Source of the DNA: Candidatus Jidaibacter sp.
GTDB lineage: Bacteria > Pseudomonadota > Alphaproteobacteria > Rickettsiales > Midichloriaceae
Assembly: GCA_021298045.1 (NCBI GenBank)
Contig: JAJTHY010000083.1
Coordinates: 1-5,503 of the forward strand
Direction: 5' to 3'
DNA length: 5,503 nucleotides
The notes beneath the pieces are model-generated. The model ran no database searches. It worked only from the letters and a program-made list of their open reading frames with translations, and had not been told where the DNA came from. Positions 5,369 to 5,503 of this stretch are shown here, in pieces. The position numbers and the translations under genes were made by a program. Position 1 is the first letter of the stretch. Each line of letters begins with the position of its first letter.

Positions 5369-5446
5369 CTATCCGTTCATACCTTTCCTCATATCGGTCT
5401 CGCCCGTGCAAAGGTAAATTTTAGTATTGGACTCTATATTTATCAT
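5369..5446 (-). pseudogene. tnpB: IS66-family TnpB (Orf2) N-terminal remnant
   Basis: Reading the minus strand from ATG at 5446 gives 25 codons, ending in a TAG at 5371-5369. The peptide contains KIYLCTGETDMRKGMNG, which matches the conserved N-terminus of the IS66 accessory protein TnpB (pattern V-(Y/W)-L-A-x-G-x-T-D-M-R-K-G-F-D-G-L). Intact TnpB is about 110-120 residues; here similarity stops right after MNG and the following 40 bases show nothing resembling the rest in any frame. It is therefore a truncated remnant, probably cut by deletion or by another insertion. Upstream (5447-5503) no TnpA similarity is recognisable; a frame ending at a TAA (5484-5482) could be the tail of tnpA, but this is unproven. 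The identity is confident despite the small size because the motif is highly characteristic. Confidence 0.75.
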
Positions 5447-5503
5447 GTTCCCGCCAACATTTTTTGTTTGCAAAAACAAGCTTACCTTTTCTTATTGACT
5501 TGA
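5447..5503. mobile_element. Probable IS66 sequence upstream of the tnpB remnant (continues beyond window)
   Basis: If the tnpB remnant is in place, these 57 bases should be the tnpA-tnpB junction of the same element. They contain a TTGTTT-GCAA-AAACAA hairpin (5464-5479) and GGCGGGA just before the tnpB ATG as a poor, too-close ribosome site. The element's outer end is not in view. Confidence 0.35.

Noticed and set aside
5410..5489. AAAGGTAA / TTACCTTT inverted repeat, 64 bases apart
   Set aside because: Only 8 bases, lying across the tnpB start; not convincing as transposon ends.
5366..5503. Plus-strand ORF of 45 codons starting at ATG 5366 and ending in TGA at the window edge
   Set aside because: It is antisense to the IS66 TnpB remnant, has no ribosome site, and its peptide resembles nothing I know; the minus-strand reading explains the same bases better.

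Overview
The window is AT-rich bacterial DNA with compact spacing, short leaders and few Shine-Dalgarno sequences. Divergent secB / Tim44-like–mltA is a typical alphaproteobacterial arrangement. A short coiled-coil gene, zapA and 6S RNA in that order also fit this class. The AT bias, an Rpn-type nuclease gene, an IS66 remnant and a palindromic element suggest an intracellular lineage such as Rickettsiales or Holosporales. That placement is inference; no 16S rRNA gene or other species marker is present.

Left part (1-954, minus strand): the 5' part of an Rpn/PD-(D/E)XK nuclease gene runs off the left edge and has its own promoter with a consensus -10. Upstream of it lies secB, followed by a probable terminator. 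The secB/Tim44 divergent intergenic region (955-1197) is mostly filled by a 161-bp fold-back element with near-perfect 25-bp inverted ends and a central hairpin. It looks like a MITE with TA at each end.

Centre (1198-4467, plus strand): a Tim44-domain inner-membrane protein overlaps mltA, a lipoprotein lytic transglycosylase, by 11 bases. Next comes a mannose-1-phosphate guanylyltransferase whose C-terminal cupin (isomerase) half has lost its expected metal ligands and its tail.

Right part (4538-5503): a small coiled-coil protein is joined to zapA through a TAATG stop-start. Immediately after zapA lies a 6S RNA gene, recognised by conserved sequence, a long closing stem, an apical hairpin and a product-RNA start at nucleotide 44, the same number as in E. 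coli. Beyond it, on the minus strand, is the N-terminal stub of an IS66 TnpB, broken right after its DMRKG motif.

The conserved genes concern the envelope and cell cycle: protein export (SecB), membrane protein handling (Tim44-like), murein remodelling (MltA), GDP-mannose supply for surface glycans, Z-ring assembly (ZapA) and growth-phase control of RNA polymerase (6S RNA). I see no clear new multi-gene system. The most unusual items are the fold-back element in the divergent promoter region, the decayed ManC cupin, the 6S RNA and the hidden IS66 stub.
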